This document shows positions 26,401 through 36,400 of a DNA stretch of 64,000 nt, piece by piece (within the stretch, counting starts at the first letter, position 1; every line of letters begins with the position of its first letter). This stretch comes from Eubacterium_G segne. Lineage in GTDB: Bacteria > Bacillota > Clostridia > Lachnospirales > Lachnospiraceae. Made by a program: the position numbers and the translations under genes. The DNA is taken from contig NZ_JACOOZ010000002.1 of the NCBI RefSeq assembly GCF_014287775.1, forward strand, positions 186,001 through 250,000, written 5' to 3'. A model generated the notes under the pieces. That model saw only the letters and a program-made list of their open reading frames with translations, did not search any database and had not been told where the DNA came from.

Positions 26401-29400
26401 TGTCTGCTGATACGGTTTTATCTCCAATTTTTGCATTGGTATCACTATCATATACTGTATATGATACCCCTGCTAAAGAACCGCTTAACCCATAGGTCTC
26501 ATTAGAAGCTCCAAATAACTGTGTATACTTAACTTCAAATGTATATGCTGAAGCACTTTCTGTACCAACAAATTCCTTAGCTACAGAGAAACCTGTCGCC
26601 TTAGCAGCATTTAAGTAATCAACCTTAATGCTTACATCCTCACCTGCTGCAGCAGCTGTTTTATTCTGAATAGTCACACTGTTCTGTCCATCAGTACGCC
26701 CATCATTTGCCTCTAAGCCTGATACATTTTCTGCAAACTTTTCACCATCTCCATCAGTTATGGAATATGATGTATCAAAACGCTTATCTTCTTTTTGCTT
26801 TATTGATACCTTATCACCACGTATACCATTTTCTGTAGAGCCGTCAATTTCTTCTGTCTGTGTAACAGTTCCGTTTCCGCCAAATGAAATACTGTTGTTT
26901 TCAAATAATGTCTTAGTTGTGTCTGATAAATCACTAACATCATAAGTGAATTTATCTTTTTCCATAATTCCTGAAACGGTGTTCTGCAATGTTTTCTGGA
27001 TATTAGATAAATCCATTGTATTTGTAACTGTAAGACCATTCTTCTGCGTTAAATCAACAGCGTCCAAGTTGAAGTCAATCATAAGGTTTGAATCATACAA
27101 GCCTCGTTCCATATAGAAAACTGACAATGTATGTGTCTTACTTCTATCAAGATTTTTTATCCAATCCTGTACTGAACTGGCTGTTGCTTTCTCAATTCCT
27201 GTATCTGTAACCTTATATGGATTGTCAACATTAACCTCACCTGTTGTAAAGTTAATGCTACCTGTTGCACGTCCATGGGCACCACCAACATCAAGTGCTA
27301 ATTTTCCGTCAACATATACCCACAAGTCGTCATCTCCTGAGAATCTAAATACTGTATCTTCTACAATATCAGGAAGATTTGTAATTTCACTTTCATCGCT
27401 TAATGCATACACCTTCATAACAGCATCATCTACATATGACCTATATCCTACTGATACGCTGTTAATATCAGTTGTTTCATTAAGTTTTAATAAAATGTAT
27501 CCATCATTATTGTTATCAAGACTAACAACATTTTCATCTGTGAATTTACTTAATCCCGGATATGTAATTGTTGCATTTCCATTTGTCAACCAGTAATCAG
27601 TTCCGTTTATTCGTATATTATCAACATTAACATTTCTAGCTTCTGCTAATTTAACTACAACATACTTAGCTGCACTGTTTTTAACATTAAAATCTTTATA
27701 CTTTGCATCGGCTGAACTACTTCCTCCAGTTTTTGCCAAGTCAATTCTTTTAGCATTTGCTGTTGCTGTTTTATCAGATACCGTAAACGGAATCCCCAGT
27801 CTCATACCAAAGCCATAGTTTACCTTGGTATCTTCCTTGCCGGGTTTTGAATCAGCCAAAGTTGCATTATTATTAACATTACCTGAAATAGGTGTGTTAA
27901 ATGGGAAGAATCCAACTTCACCACTGGCATTTTCAGAAGGATTTGTTATAGTTGCAGTTGAACTTGAATTATATACAAGATTTCCTTCTGAATTCATATA
28001 AACATTATCTTTACCTGACTTACTGTCAAATATATAATGTCCATCCTCTGTGACCCTAAACGGAAACTGAATAGGATTTTCCATAGAACCATAAATGTCA
28101 GCATAATCTTTTAAGAAATTATCATCAAAAAATGGCATAATAACATTATTTTCTGATGATAACAACTGTCTGTTTGTTGAAAGATATGGTGCAACCAGCC
28201 CCTGAAGTGGACTGCCTACCAAACTTGTTTCATTATTTCCATTTCCATCACCTGATATATTATGGTTTGTGTACCACAACCTGTCATTTATTGAATAAGT
28301 CGAATCCTGACCTATTAGTTTATACAATGGTCTTGAACCAACTGCATTAATACCACCTTCTAATATATAATTTCTGCTGTCAGGTGCTCCGGTAACCATC
28401 GGGTATGTCATTTTTCCTTCACCCCAATATCTTGCTTTCATTGCATCATTGAAATTCTGGAACTGATCCCACCATGAAGCTCCGCCACCTTTTTTGTAAT
28501 TATACATAACAGCTGGTACTGTAAACAACGTACTACGACTGCTTTCATCAGAGTTTGTATCTGTCATACCTTCTAATTTTAAATTATCAAAGTTATATCC
28601 ATAATTAGCATCACTTAATTGTTCACCATAAATGCTGTCTGAAACACTCGGATCAGTCCACTGTCCTGTACATGAGGTATCGTCACTATCCTTAAAATTC
28701 GTTATATAATATTTTGTATACGACTTTCTGTCAAAAGCTCCCCATTTACCCCAAACTGCTCCATCTGATCCTCTTCTTTCAATCTGTATATTGTTTCCTA
28801 CAGTCTTTGGAATAGATGTAGTCCACAAGGATACATCTGACTGCTGTTCAAATTTATAGTCAGTATTTGTATCATTATCATGAAGATATAACTGTGCACC
28901 AAAGTTTGAAAAATTAGCAAATCTCTCTGAATCAGATATCTTATTTACTAAAGTGAACGTTACTTCCGGTACTGTTCCGTCTCCCCATTCACCTGTTCCC
29001 ATAGCTGTAACAGTATATACTGTATTGTTTCCTCTTTGAGTATTCATCCAATCATTCCAGTAATAAGATACCCCATTGTCTTGAACCGGTGATACTCTTA
29101 CAAAAGTAACAACATCTGAATCAACTTCTGCTGTCCATGTGTAATCTTCAGTCGTCGATCTTGTCATCTCCTTACCGGCAATCATCTCATTATTGCTGTT
29201 CCTGTACGCAGATGAATCTGATACCGCCCCATCAATAACATAGACTCTGGCATTGTCATTAGCTACATCCGAGTTACCAACAAACTTAATAGTTGTAGCC
29301 GCCTTAACCTCACTGACAAACGGTTGTAAATTAACTGTTCCGATTGTCATTGCTACTGCCAATACAACTGACAGTATTTTCTTAATCAATCGTCTGTTTA

Positions 29401-29407
29401 CTTTCAT
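23423..29407 (-). CDS. Giant secreted fibro-slime domain protein
   Basis: A 1994-aa exported protein. Signal peptide at about 1-36 (VNRRLIKKILSVVLAVAM start). A large beta-rich N-terminal region leads to a fibro-slime/PA14-like domain at about 610-790, recognised by FRFSGDDDLWVYVDGKLALD, DVGGAHGRATGSINFTTG and HTLSVFYMERGLYDSNLMID. Next come Cna-B/Ig-like repeats (KLTELNATKTF-type segments near 900-1080) and further beta-rich modules to the end. No LPXTG motif, membrane tail or S-layer repeat is visible at the C-terminus, so attachment is unknown. It heads its own transcription unit, behind an extended -10 promoter and a LacI-type palindrome, and its stop codon overlaps the start of the 79-aa peptide gene. 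Likely role: extracellular adhesion or matrix. Confidence 0.88.
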   Translation of the reverse strand: MKVNRRLIKKILSVVLAVAMTIGTVNLQPFVSEVKAATTIKFVGNSDVANDNARVYVIDGAVSDSSAYRNSNNEMIAGKEMTRSTTEDYTWTAEVDSDVVTFVRVSPVQDNGVSYYWNDWMNTQRGNNTVYTVTAMGTGEWGDGTVPEVTFTLVNKISDSERFANFSNFGAQLYLHDNDTNTDYKFEQQSDVSLWTTSIPKTVGNNIQIERRGSDGAVWGKWGAFDRKSYTKYYITNFKDSDDTSCTGQWTDPSVSDSIYGEQLSDANYGYNFDNLKLEGMTDTNSDESSRSTLFTVPAVMYNYKKGGGASWWDQFQNFNDAMKARYWGEGKMTYPMVTGAPDSRNYILEGGINAVGSRPLYKLIGQDSTYSINDRLWYTNHNISGDGNGNNETSLVGSPLQGLVAPYLSTNRQLLSSENNVIMPFFDDNFLKDYADIYGSMENPIQFPFRVTEDGHYIFDSKSGKDNVYMNSEGNLVYNSSSTATITNPSENASGEVGFFPFNTPISGNVNNNATLADSKPGKEDTKVNYGFGMRLGIPFTVSDKTATANAKRIDLAKTGGSSSADAKYKDFNVKNSAAKYVVVKLAEARNVNVDNIRINGTDYWLTNGNATITYPGLSKFTDENVVSLDNNNDGYILLKLNETTDINSVSVGYRSYVDDAVMKVYALSDESEITNLPDIVEDTVFRFSGDDDLWVYVDGKLALDVGGAHGRATGSINFTTGEVNVDNPYKVTDTGIEKATASSVQDWIKNLDRSKTHTLSVFYMERGLYDSNLMIDFNLDAVDLTQKNGLTVTNTMDLSNIQKTLQNTVSGIMEKDKFTYDVSDLSDTTKTLFENNSISFGGNGTVTQTEEIDGSTENGIRGDKVSIKQKEDKRFDTSYSITDGDGEKFAENVSGLEANDGRTDGQNSVTIQNKTAAAAGEDVSIKVDYLNAAKATGFSVAKEFVGTESASAYTFEVKYTQLFGASNETYGLSGSLAGVSYTVYDSDTNAKIGDKTVSADSTIEISAGQKAVFTGIPVNTKIKVTELNATKTFKNVKVSGSEESVENATFTTNDGTMATLAYTNEPEFVFTNTEADMKRLVYYTEIGKTTNLPLPAEFTHKTTKEGQSGTTTTVSHEKTSSIAMDNTVSNGMATGLTTISNVQATINGSNEHKLKITSPGKGGYGIESITINNTTYGYTAIKNQYLTGTSSGDLDNMLMNIDGSIIIPFTMTNDGDVNVSIRYKGWNCSYVWPVVLDEGVTTTVTTPGTESVTYNDYTLENASSDITFTHNADASNKAEVTWENGDVSNESSINKMTFTSKHVGYDKFVLKLADNVNNGTQKVEVVVYNYNVNDKVYVLDYGLKTDLFADTNGILGGTTPYNYDKNFSVTNKSILQDDTDADGYTVLGMSDSTVGANYKNSLNYTYSDGEFKNQMDFNQATALWADSKLMYTPKKFMSDVDTFYMGVQVTKDGVASGASDLDASNATPVMTSKVEVMPANIVYYEDNFSNIGTDENIDSKSGIIYSGNVTINGETKDSSQSNALDMQYGYDPAYEDESYGNSNGSSHELGKSAMAAFEFKGTGFDIVSRTNRSTGVIVVSVYNKTDDTKITKNNGMLIVQNGWSNLVKSMIIDTSYENGDLYQVPVITWRNDTGEAGDYIVTITSLKGNNSEAKSVFIDGIRIYNPAKGNSTAEGKYDDNNELGATVSEIKQLILGANFKFNYDDPLSSTYDKQGVISLAKYTGNGAAFLTGKSVVESFNGYNTDNTKELDPNTTKDMMTYAVSGPNNELYLSAGYGLAFMYDNLEGYTGNSKTIQVGIKNVKGSELKLQYLKEVNNSAVWTDIATIKSATELYYKLDTLGDKYDGKLYLRVAGGDGYVSLTCMKVVGYKLSPVTATTVEDKGVKSELNPTDVVIKAGYNTKSDSFIKDRYAMVKVTTPVAVDDIKVFDANGKEVTLTTASSKTVDGGLEWTLKFKASKTENIKASTMYIVGYDEEGYRSEKFGFDGKVVQE

Positions 29408-29499
29408 TACGATTTTTGCCCCTTTCTTATCATTTCATCATTATTTAAATAATCTTTTTTTAAATCAAAAAACTTTGTAAATACTAACCAAATTTGAAG

Positions 29500-29523
29500 A
29501 AAAGGTAAAACGTTTTACCTTTT
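29500..29523. promoter_or_regulatory. 24-bp perfect palindrome, LacI-type operator
   Basis: AAAAGGTAAAAC followed by its exact reverse complement GTTTTACCTTTT, with central CG as in LacI/GalR-family operators. It lies about 26-50 bases downstream of the predicted transcription start of the fibro-slime operon, where a bound repressor would block elongation. No lacI-family gene is in the window. Confidence 0.65.
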
Positions 29524-29555
29524 TCTAATATTCACAAAGTCCTCCACCTTTCAGT

Positions 29556-29564
29556 ATTATAGCA
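29556..29564 (-). promoter_or_regulatory. Extended -10 promoter of fibro-slime operon
   Basis: Minus strand TGCTATAAT (29564-29556): a consensus -10 box with the TGn extension; the -35 region is weak (TGGAAT at 17 bases). This predicts a leader of about 140 bases for the 1994-aa gene. The rest of the gap to 29749 is T-rich; an imperfect AT-only inverted repeat lies at 29715-29744 and no gene is seen. Confidence 0.65.
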
Positions 29565-29749
29565 TTTCTTTTTTTTTAATTCCATACTAAAACCTGATAT
29601 TTTTTGTCGGTTTACTATTTTTTTTACAGAAGAATCTATTTTTTTCGATATTTTTATCAGTTTTTATTGTTTTTTCCTAATGTTCTAACATTTTCTTACT
29701 AAATAATGTCTTCCTACATTATTATTAATATTATTAATGATGTACTTTT

Positions 29750-30337
29750 TTAATCTCTTACAAACAAAAAATATCCTTTTTCTTTTCCTTCGCTATCCAC
29801 CTTACATATTTTTATTCCATAATCTATTACTTTATTCTTATCTTTCTCTGCATCTTTTTCATATTTATATTCATATTTTTCTCCGGCCAAGTCTTCAAAT
29901 ATCAGCTTATCCCCGTTTTTTATTTCATCAAGGGCATCTGTAAATGAGTCTATTCCGTAAATAGTCATACCTTCTATATCCCAGGGCATACCATCACCAC
30001 TTCTACATAGGGAATATGCATAGGTGTTTTTGTCAAATACATTTATTACAGGATATCTGATATTTTTATCCGGAATTTCCACAAATCCCACTATCACCTT
30101 GTCATCTATGGTTATGAAGGTGTCTCTATCCATCTTAGGGACATCCTTTTTAATGTGGGCAATCTCCTTTTCTGCATTGTCAAACAGTTGTTTTGCCCTT
30201 TTTCTGTCACCACTGCCATTACCACCGGTAGCTGCCAGTGCCACCACTATCACCACTAAGGCGCATAAAGTAACTGCCACTATGCCTGTTATTTTTTTAT
30301 TTTTATTTAGCAGTTCTTTTATTTTCTCCATAATCAT
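29750..30337 (-). CDS. Membrane-anchored sortase-like protein, His-less
   Basis: A 195-aa protein with one N-terminal membrane helix (about 16-36) and an extracellular domain that follows the sortase plan: VGFVEIPDKNIRYPVI (83-98) matches the G-x-x-x-IP...PV strand, EGMTIYG (122-128) matches the I-x-G-H strand, FTDALDEIKNGDKLIF matches F..L..l..GD, and KYEYKYE matches y.Y.V. The catalytic His after IYG is replaced by Ile129. A Cys (168) in YGIKICKV and an Arg (194) near the end fall roughly where sortases keep Cys and Arg. So it is probably an inactive or altered sortase fold. It lies 66 bases after the 2134-aa gene and was likely transcribed with it. Family assignment by eye only. Confidence 0.55.
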   Translation of the reverse strand: MIMEKIKELLNKNKKITGIVAVTLCALVVIVVALAATGGNGSGDRKRAKQLFDNAEKEIAHIKKDVPKMDRDTFITIDDKVIVGFVEIPDKNIRYPVINVFDKNTYAYSLCRSGDGMPWDIEGMTIYGIDSFTDALDEIKNGDKLIFEDLAGEKYEYKYEKDAEKDKNKVIDYGIKICKVDSEGKEKGYFLFVRD

Positions 30338-30403
30338 GCTACTCCTTTTTTACAGCATTAGGCGCCCCTGAAAGATTTTGACTTTCAAGGGCACCCCTAT
30401 GCC

Positions 30404-33400
30404 TTACTTTAATTTCATTGTCTTCTTAACGAATCCCGTTTTTTTACTAAGTTTCTTCTTGTATTTCTTTTTGGCTTTCTTTGGCACCTTAAACACTGCC
30501 TTTTTGCTTATGCCCTTAAAAGCATATTTGCCAATTTTTGAAATCTTAGATGATTTAAACTTAATGCTCTTTAGTTTCTTTTTCTTGTAGAAGGCTTTGG
30601 CTGCTATAACCGTAACGTTCTTTCCTATTATAACGCTGGTAAGCTTCTTATTACTTTTAGCTACGTTAGTTCCCACTGCCGTAACCTTATAGGTTTTACC
30701 TTTTATCTTTATGGTATCAGGTATTGTAAGCTTCTTAGCCTTCTTGTCAGTTGTTCCAAGATATGTTACTGCTCCTTGGAATGTCACTCTGTATTTTGCC
30801 TTTCCTACAGTCTGGGTGCTTCCTACTTTTACAGTGCTATTATCTCCCGGCTTTACACTATCTCCACCGGAGGATTTTTTCCATATAGCATACAAGGTAA
30901 CATCACCTTTAATATAGAATTTGTCTCCCGGAACATATGTGGTTCCTGAACCATCTGCCTTAGTGTTCCATGATACAAAGGTTTTACCCTGATAGGTAAA
31001 TCCGCATTTTGAAACTAATACAGAGTCGTTTTTACTATAAGGACTGTTAGGGTCTGTCATGGCTCCCTTTCCACCGTTAGCCTTATAAATAACCTTGTAG
31101 CCTTTTTCCTGTGTCTGTCCCTGAACCTCAGCTCCAAAGGTAAATGATGTTGATAATGCTGCTCCATCTACCAGAATAAGCTTTCCTTCAACAAAACCGT
31201 GACTGCCTTTTTTCACTGTAAGTTTGTTGCTATCCATTTCAGCACTTCCAAGAACCGCTTTCATATTCCAGTCAACATTTTCCATGCCATTTAAAACAAT
31301 GGTATTATTGTCATTAGTTATGGCACATAACTGCATTGCCACTGATGTGTCATCCTTATCGCTTAAGAACAGGTTTTTATTAGAATAAGAAATCCATTCC
31401 TTTTCCGTATTATCAGTAGTATCGGCACTCAACGCCACATCTAAGCTTTTAACATTTCCCATTCCGTTGTTAAAGACTTCGCACTGTGCCTTTTGAGTGT
31501 TTCCGATTTCATCACTTACAATGACTTCTACTTCCTTTTTATAATAACCCTTACCGATATTAATATCAAATGAGAAATCTCCTTCTTCTCCCATTGTTGC
31601 CTTAATATCCTTTAAAGTTTTCTGTCTCAAAACCGGCTTTCCGTCTACATTAATTGTAATATAGGCATCATCTTCCGTCATTCCACTTACTGTTAAAGTA
31701 CCGTCTTCCTCAAAGCCTGAACCCTTAGTAGGTGACTTAAGAAGCAATGTTGGTGCTGTGGTATCTACGTTAAATACGAAATATTCACTAAATCCGTCTC
31801 CATTTTCATTTTTTCCATATACCGTTATGGTGTGGTCACCATCTGCTATGTTACTTAATGAAATAGGTATGGAGTTTGTATCCGTAAATGTTCCTGTTTC
31901 AACTTCTTCTCCATCTAACACCCATGTTCCTGACACTTTCATATCAGATGTAGCCGTAAAGTTAATGGTTGAAGAATCATATGTGTCATACATTACTGTT
32001 TTTTCCACAACATTTTCATTGTCATCCTTTACATGCTCTAATCTTCCTACCTGATATTTTTTCTTATCAGCAGTAAGCTTTATGGTAGCCTTATTTGGTG
32101 TATTAAGTACAATTTCATCTGAAAATGTTTCTTCGCCATAAGTTAATCCTGTAAGATTTCCCTTGTTATCCATCAATTTATTAAAAGGTGTAGCTGAAAT
32201 TATGTACTTTCCATTAGCCTTAAGGCCTTCTTTTTTAACAATGGTTTTTCCCTTTTCATTTTCAGAACTGTTTTCACTGCTGCCTCCAAGTATGGCATAT
32301 ATTTCCTTTGCCTCATTTTTTGCTGCGGAAACAGTGTAATCCGGCAATTCTGTTTTTTCACCTTTTTCATTTACTTCATATACCTTAAATACAGCTCCTG
32401 CACATTTACTGTCCCCTGCTGCATCCACCTGAGCTTTAAATTGTAAGTCTCCTGCATTAGATACTGAAACACTTCCGATTTTAGCCGGCTGGGTATTGTT
32501 GGTGTACTCAAAAGTGCCTGTGGTATTTACTATGCCTGTAGTAACATCTTCCTTACTGTATACAACACGGATATAGTATTTACCTGCTGTAAGAGTTTTT
32601 GGAAGCTGTATGGTAGTGGTTTTCTTTGCAATATCCTTTTTAGTAAGGGTTGCAACCGGAGTTCCTCCCTCACTTTCCACATCTAAATCCTCTACCACAT
32701 AAATATCCATTTTATCAAGGTCAGTCATCTTGGCATTTCCATTCCAGTTCACTGTCACCTTATTGTCTGTGTCAGAATATTTAGTTTTTGCTACACTTAC
32801 CGTAGTTACTTCCGGCAGCGGGTCCACAGCATAAAGAATAAGTTCAGAAGCTTCTACAGTATTAACTTTATAAGTTTTGTTATAAAGATTTTTGTCTGTA
32901 AAGGACACTACTATGGTTCCCTGTTTTTTATCTTCATCATATGAGAAGTTGGCATTTGCATCTGCATTTTCTTCATCACTCTTTGAATTATCATAATATT
33001 TCAAAGTGATTTCCTTACCTGCTTCATCTTTAATCTTAAATCCTGCTTTTGACTTGTCAGCCTGTTCTAAGGTGTCTGCGCTAAAAGCTACACTTAACAC
33101 CTGAGCACCGCCGTTTTCATACTGGCCTAACGTAAAATCGTGATAGGTCTTTGTTATGTCAGAATGAAGACTTGATGACACACTGCCACTTCCATCTGCC
33201 AAAAGATTTCCTCCTGTTGAAGATGCCGTTTCATGAATATTTGAAGCAAGACTCATGTAAAGAGTATCCTTCTTTTCGGCATCATATCCTACTGCATACC
33301 ATGTTTTGCCATTAATGTCTTTCACACCGGCTTCCTCTAAATATTGCGGGTACGTTGGCTCTACCTTTGCCTCAGAGCCAAATGACAAATCACCACCATA

Positions 33401-36400
33401 TACATAAGATATACCTGTTGAAAATCCTAAAACCTTAAGTGCTCCCCATATACGGGTTGAGTTAAGTCCAAGAGCTGCACTTCCTACTTCTATTCCACCA
33501 ATTAATGGAATGAAATCAGGAATTTTAACTGCCGCCTGAGCATATGCCTCAAAGGCTTCTTCTGCTCCTGTACTGGTATCCATTATAATATAACCCTTAC
33601 CTTCTATTACTCCAAGACACTTTATGCTACATTGCATAAGAAGCTTATAGTAAGGTATCCAGTCTACCTGAAGTTTAGCGTAATCCATAATTTTTATATC
33701 AGTATTTGAAACTTTAAGGTTTGATATTTTTACCCCAAATCCCGTAAGTCCCAAAGAGAAATCCGCTCTGGCATCTAATGCCTGAAATAGTCCGAAGGAT
33801 ACGCTAAGGAGTAATCGGATTGGCGGTACTTCGCTGGCGCAAAACAGTGTGTCATACATGTTTTCAAATCCGCCACCGCCTCCCATAATCCAGCTTACAC
33901 CAAGGGAATCTAAATTAATTCCCGGTTTTACTCCCTGAATATAGAAGTACAGATTATCCACTATAGGAACGTTGTTGTGACTCTTAAATCCTAACTTAAC
34001 CTCCAAGGTTATGGATTTAAGGAAGGCTGCTTTTCCTTCTACACTAAATGACCAGTCATTAACGGTATTTACCTCTAACTTTCCTTCAATGTTAGGCATT
34101 GAAGCGGTGTATCCCGGAACCTTTAATTCCACGCCAAAATTAACGCCGATAAATCCCTGATTCATTCCGTAAAGGACGTTTTTAACCTCTACTGTTCCCT
34201 GAGTTTCCCCTTTATCGTCATCATCCTTTATGGAGCCTGATGTTCCATTATTTCTCTTGAAAGTTTTAACCCATTCATTTCTAAGGTCTGTTGCCTTGGC
34301 TCCCATATCGGAAAATACGTTGTAACCACTGTTGCTTCCTGTATTACTTCCAGTGCTTCCACGCTTTGATAGCGGAATAAGGAAGCTTAAATCCAAACGT
34401 GCTGAAAAGGACATTACAAATCCTTTTGCCTCCCCTGCCTTTACATCAGCTGCTCTTTCTGCCTTGGTGTCATACATCATGCCAAGTTTTGCGAAAGATA
34501 AGTTAAACGCCATTCCTGCAATGGTCATTAATCCGTTAAGGGCTGAAGGATATACAAGGGTAATGGTTTCATCTCCAAAATCCTTTAATTCCTTACCGTC
34601 AGTATTATATGGTACAAGGGTAATTTCCTCCCCATCCTCAATGGACGTAAATCCGGCATTTCCCTTATATATTCTTGTGTTTTCCACAGATGCATTTAAT
34701 GTAATATCATCAAAGTCCGTATCTATTTTTCCATCCTTTTTAGTAAGAGTTACGGTGCCGTCAAAAGCATCAATACATCCGTTAATTACAACCTTGTCTT
34801 TTTCCCCATTAATTGACTTTGCAACATATTTTACGTTGCTTTTATCATCCCCTTTATCAAAAGTATCATCTTTTATAAAGTCCCCTTTAAACAAAAGTAA
34901 TACTTCTTCATATTCTTTCTTATTTTTTTCGTATTCCTTTTCATCGGAAAATGTCTTTATATCATATTTGGCATTGTCCCCTTTAGTGCCTTTTTCCTGA
35001 ACTACTGCCAACAGTCCGTAGTAATCGTTTCTATACTTCATATCATCAGACATTACTATGGAAAGTGCCTCTCCTGTAAGTTTTTTGGCAACTCCACCAG
35101 GTGGCTCCGTCCAGTCAAATATAAGCTGATATGTTCCCGGTTTCATTTTCTCATTAAAAAGAATATCCAGCTTGTTTTCCTCAGCATATATGGTTATGTT
35201 AGAAGAAGGTATTTCATATCTCTCATCCTCACCCTGGGCATAGAGAGTATATCTGCTTTTATCTTCAAGCATGCCAAAATTTCTTCCTGTAATGTACAAA
35301 TGTCTTGATAAATCATTGTACAAAATCTTTGGTGTTGCACTGTTAAAGGTTATTTCAGGAAGTTTTCCATTTCCTCCCGGACACAACACATAAGTTGAGC
35401 CTTCATACAACATATTTTCGTACAAAAGATTTGAATCTGTTCCATCTGATATTTTATATACCCTAAAGGTTATTTTTCTGTAGCTGGCAGAGGTATCCAC
35501 ATCCGCCTTAAAATAAAACGGTATGTTAATGTTTGTTCCCTTTTTAAAGTCCACGTAAGAACTGGTAAAAGGTCTGGCATAGCTGGTTTCATAGGATAAT
35601 TTCTGCTGATGCTCATTTAACGGTGTAATCCCTTCTGATGCATAAACTGCTACAACTACCTCGTTGTAATCTGTATTATTTGATACATTCTTAAGGGATG
35701 CCTGAATGTTAAAAATTCCGTCTTCCTTAAACTTACCACTTTCGTCTCTATTGCAATTAGATATATACTGTTTTCCATCAGCTGACAGGCTAAGAGTAGC
35801 CGGTGCCGTCATGTTAAACGCTACTGTGTCAACTTCCGGCTTAACCTTTTCATTAGAATATACACCATAGTATGTATTTACTAATCCCTGTTTTCCTGCA
35901 CTAACTGTTCCCAAGTCATAATACATTGCCATGGCACTGTCGGCTGTCCCGTATTCTTCATTTCCATCACTGGTAAAATCAAAGGATTCATTTGGAGCAA
36001 AATCAAAATCTGTTGCTGCTAAAGAATTCCAGTGGGCAAAAGCAATCTGCTTAAGCATTCCCTTTGATGAAATAACAGTATTAGCTGTAGCTGAAGGATT
36101 TTTTAAATCATCATAAGCATAAAAGGTTGATGGCACTTCACCGGCTTTTATAATACATTCCTTCTGTATAATGTCGCTGCTATATGATGTATCAGGAAGT
36201 TCATAATATACATAATCCTGACTGCCAATAGCTGAGTCTAAAAGTATTCTTGCTTCTATTTTTACATCATCTGTTCCATTATTCTTTACGTTATAGCTTA
36301 TGCAAACCATTCCATGTTCATTAGAGCCTGAATTTGCCAGTTCTAAACGCTGGGTAAACTCAAGTTCCCCTAATGTCCACTTAGCTGACAGTCCGGTGGC

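Noticed and set aside
34332..35000. Open frame of 222 codons on the plus strand
   Set aside because: Antisense of the 2134-aa gene, no ribosome site and no recognisable domain.
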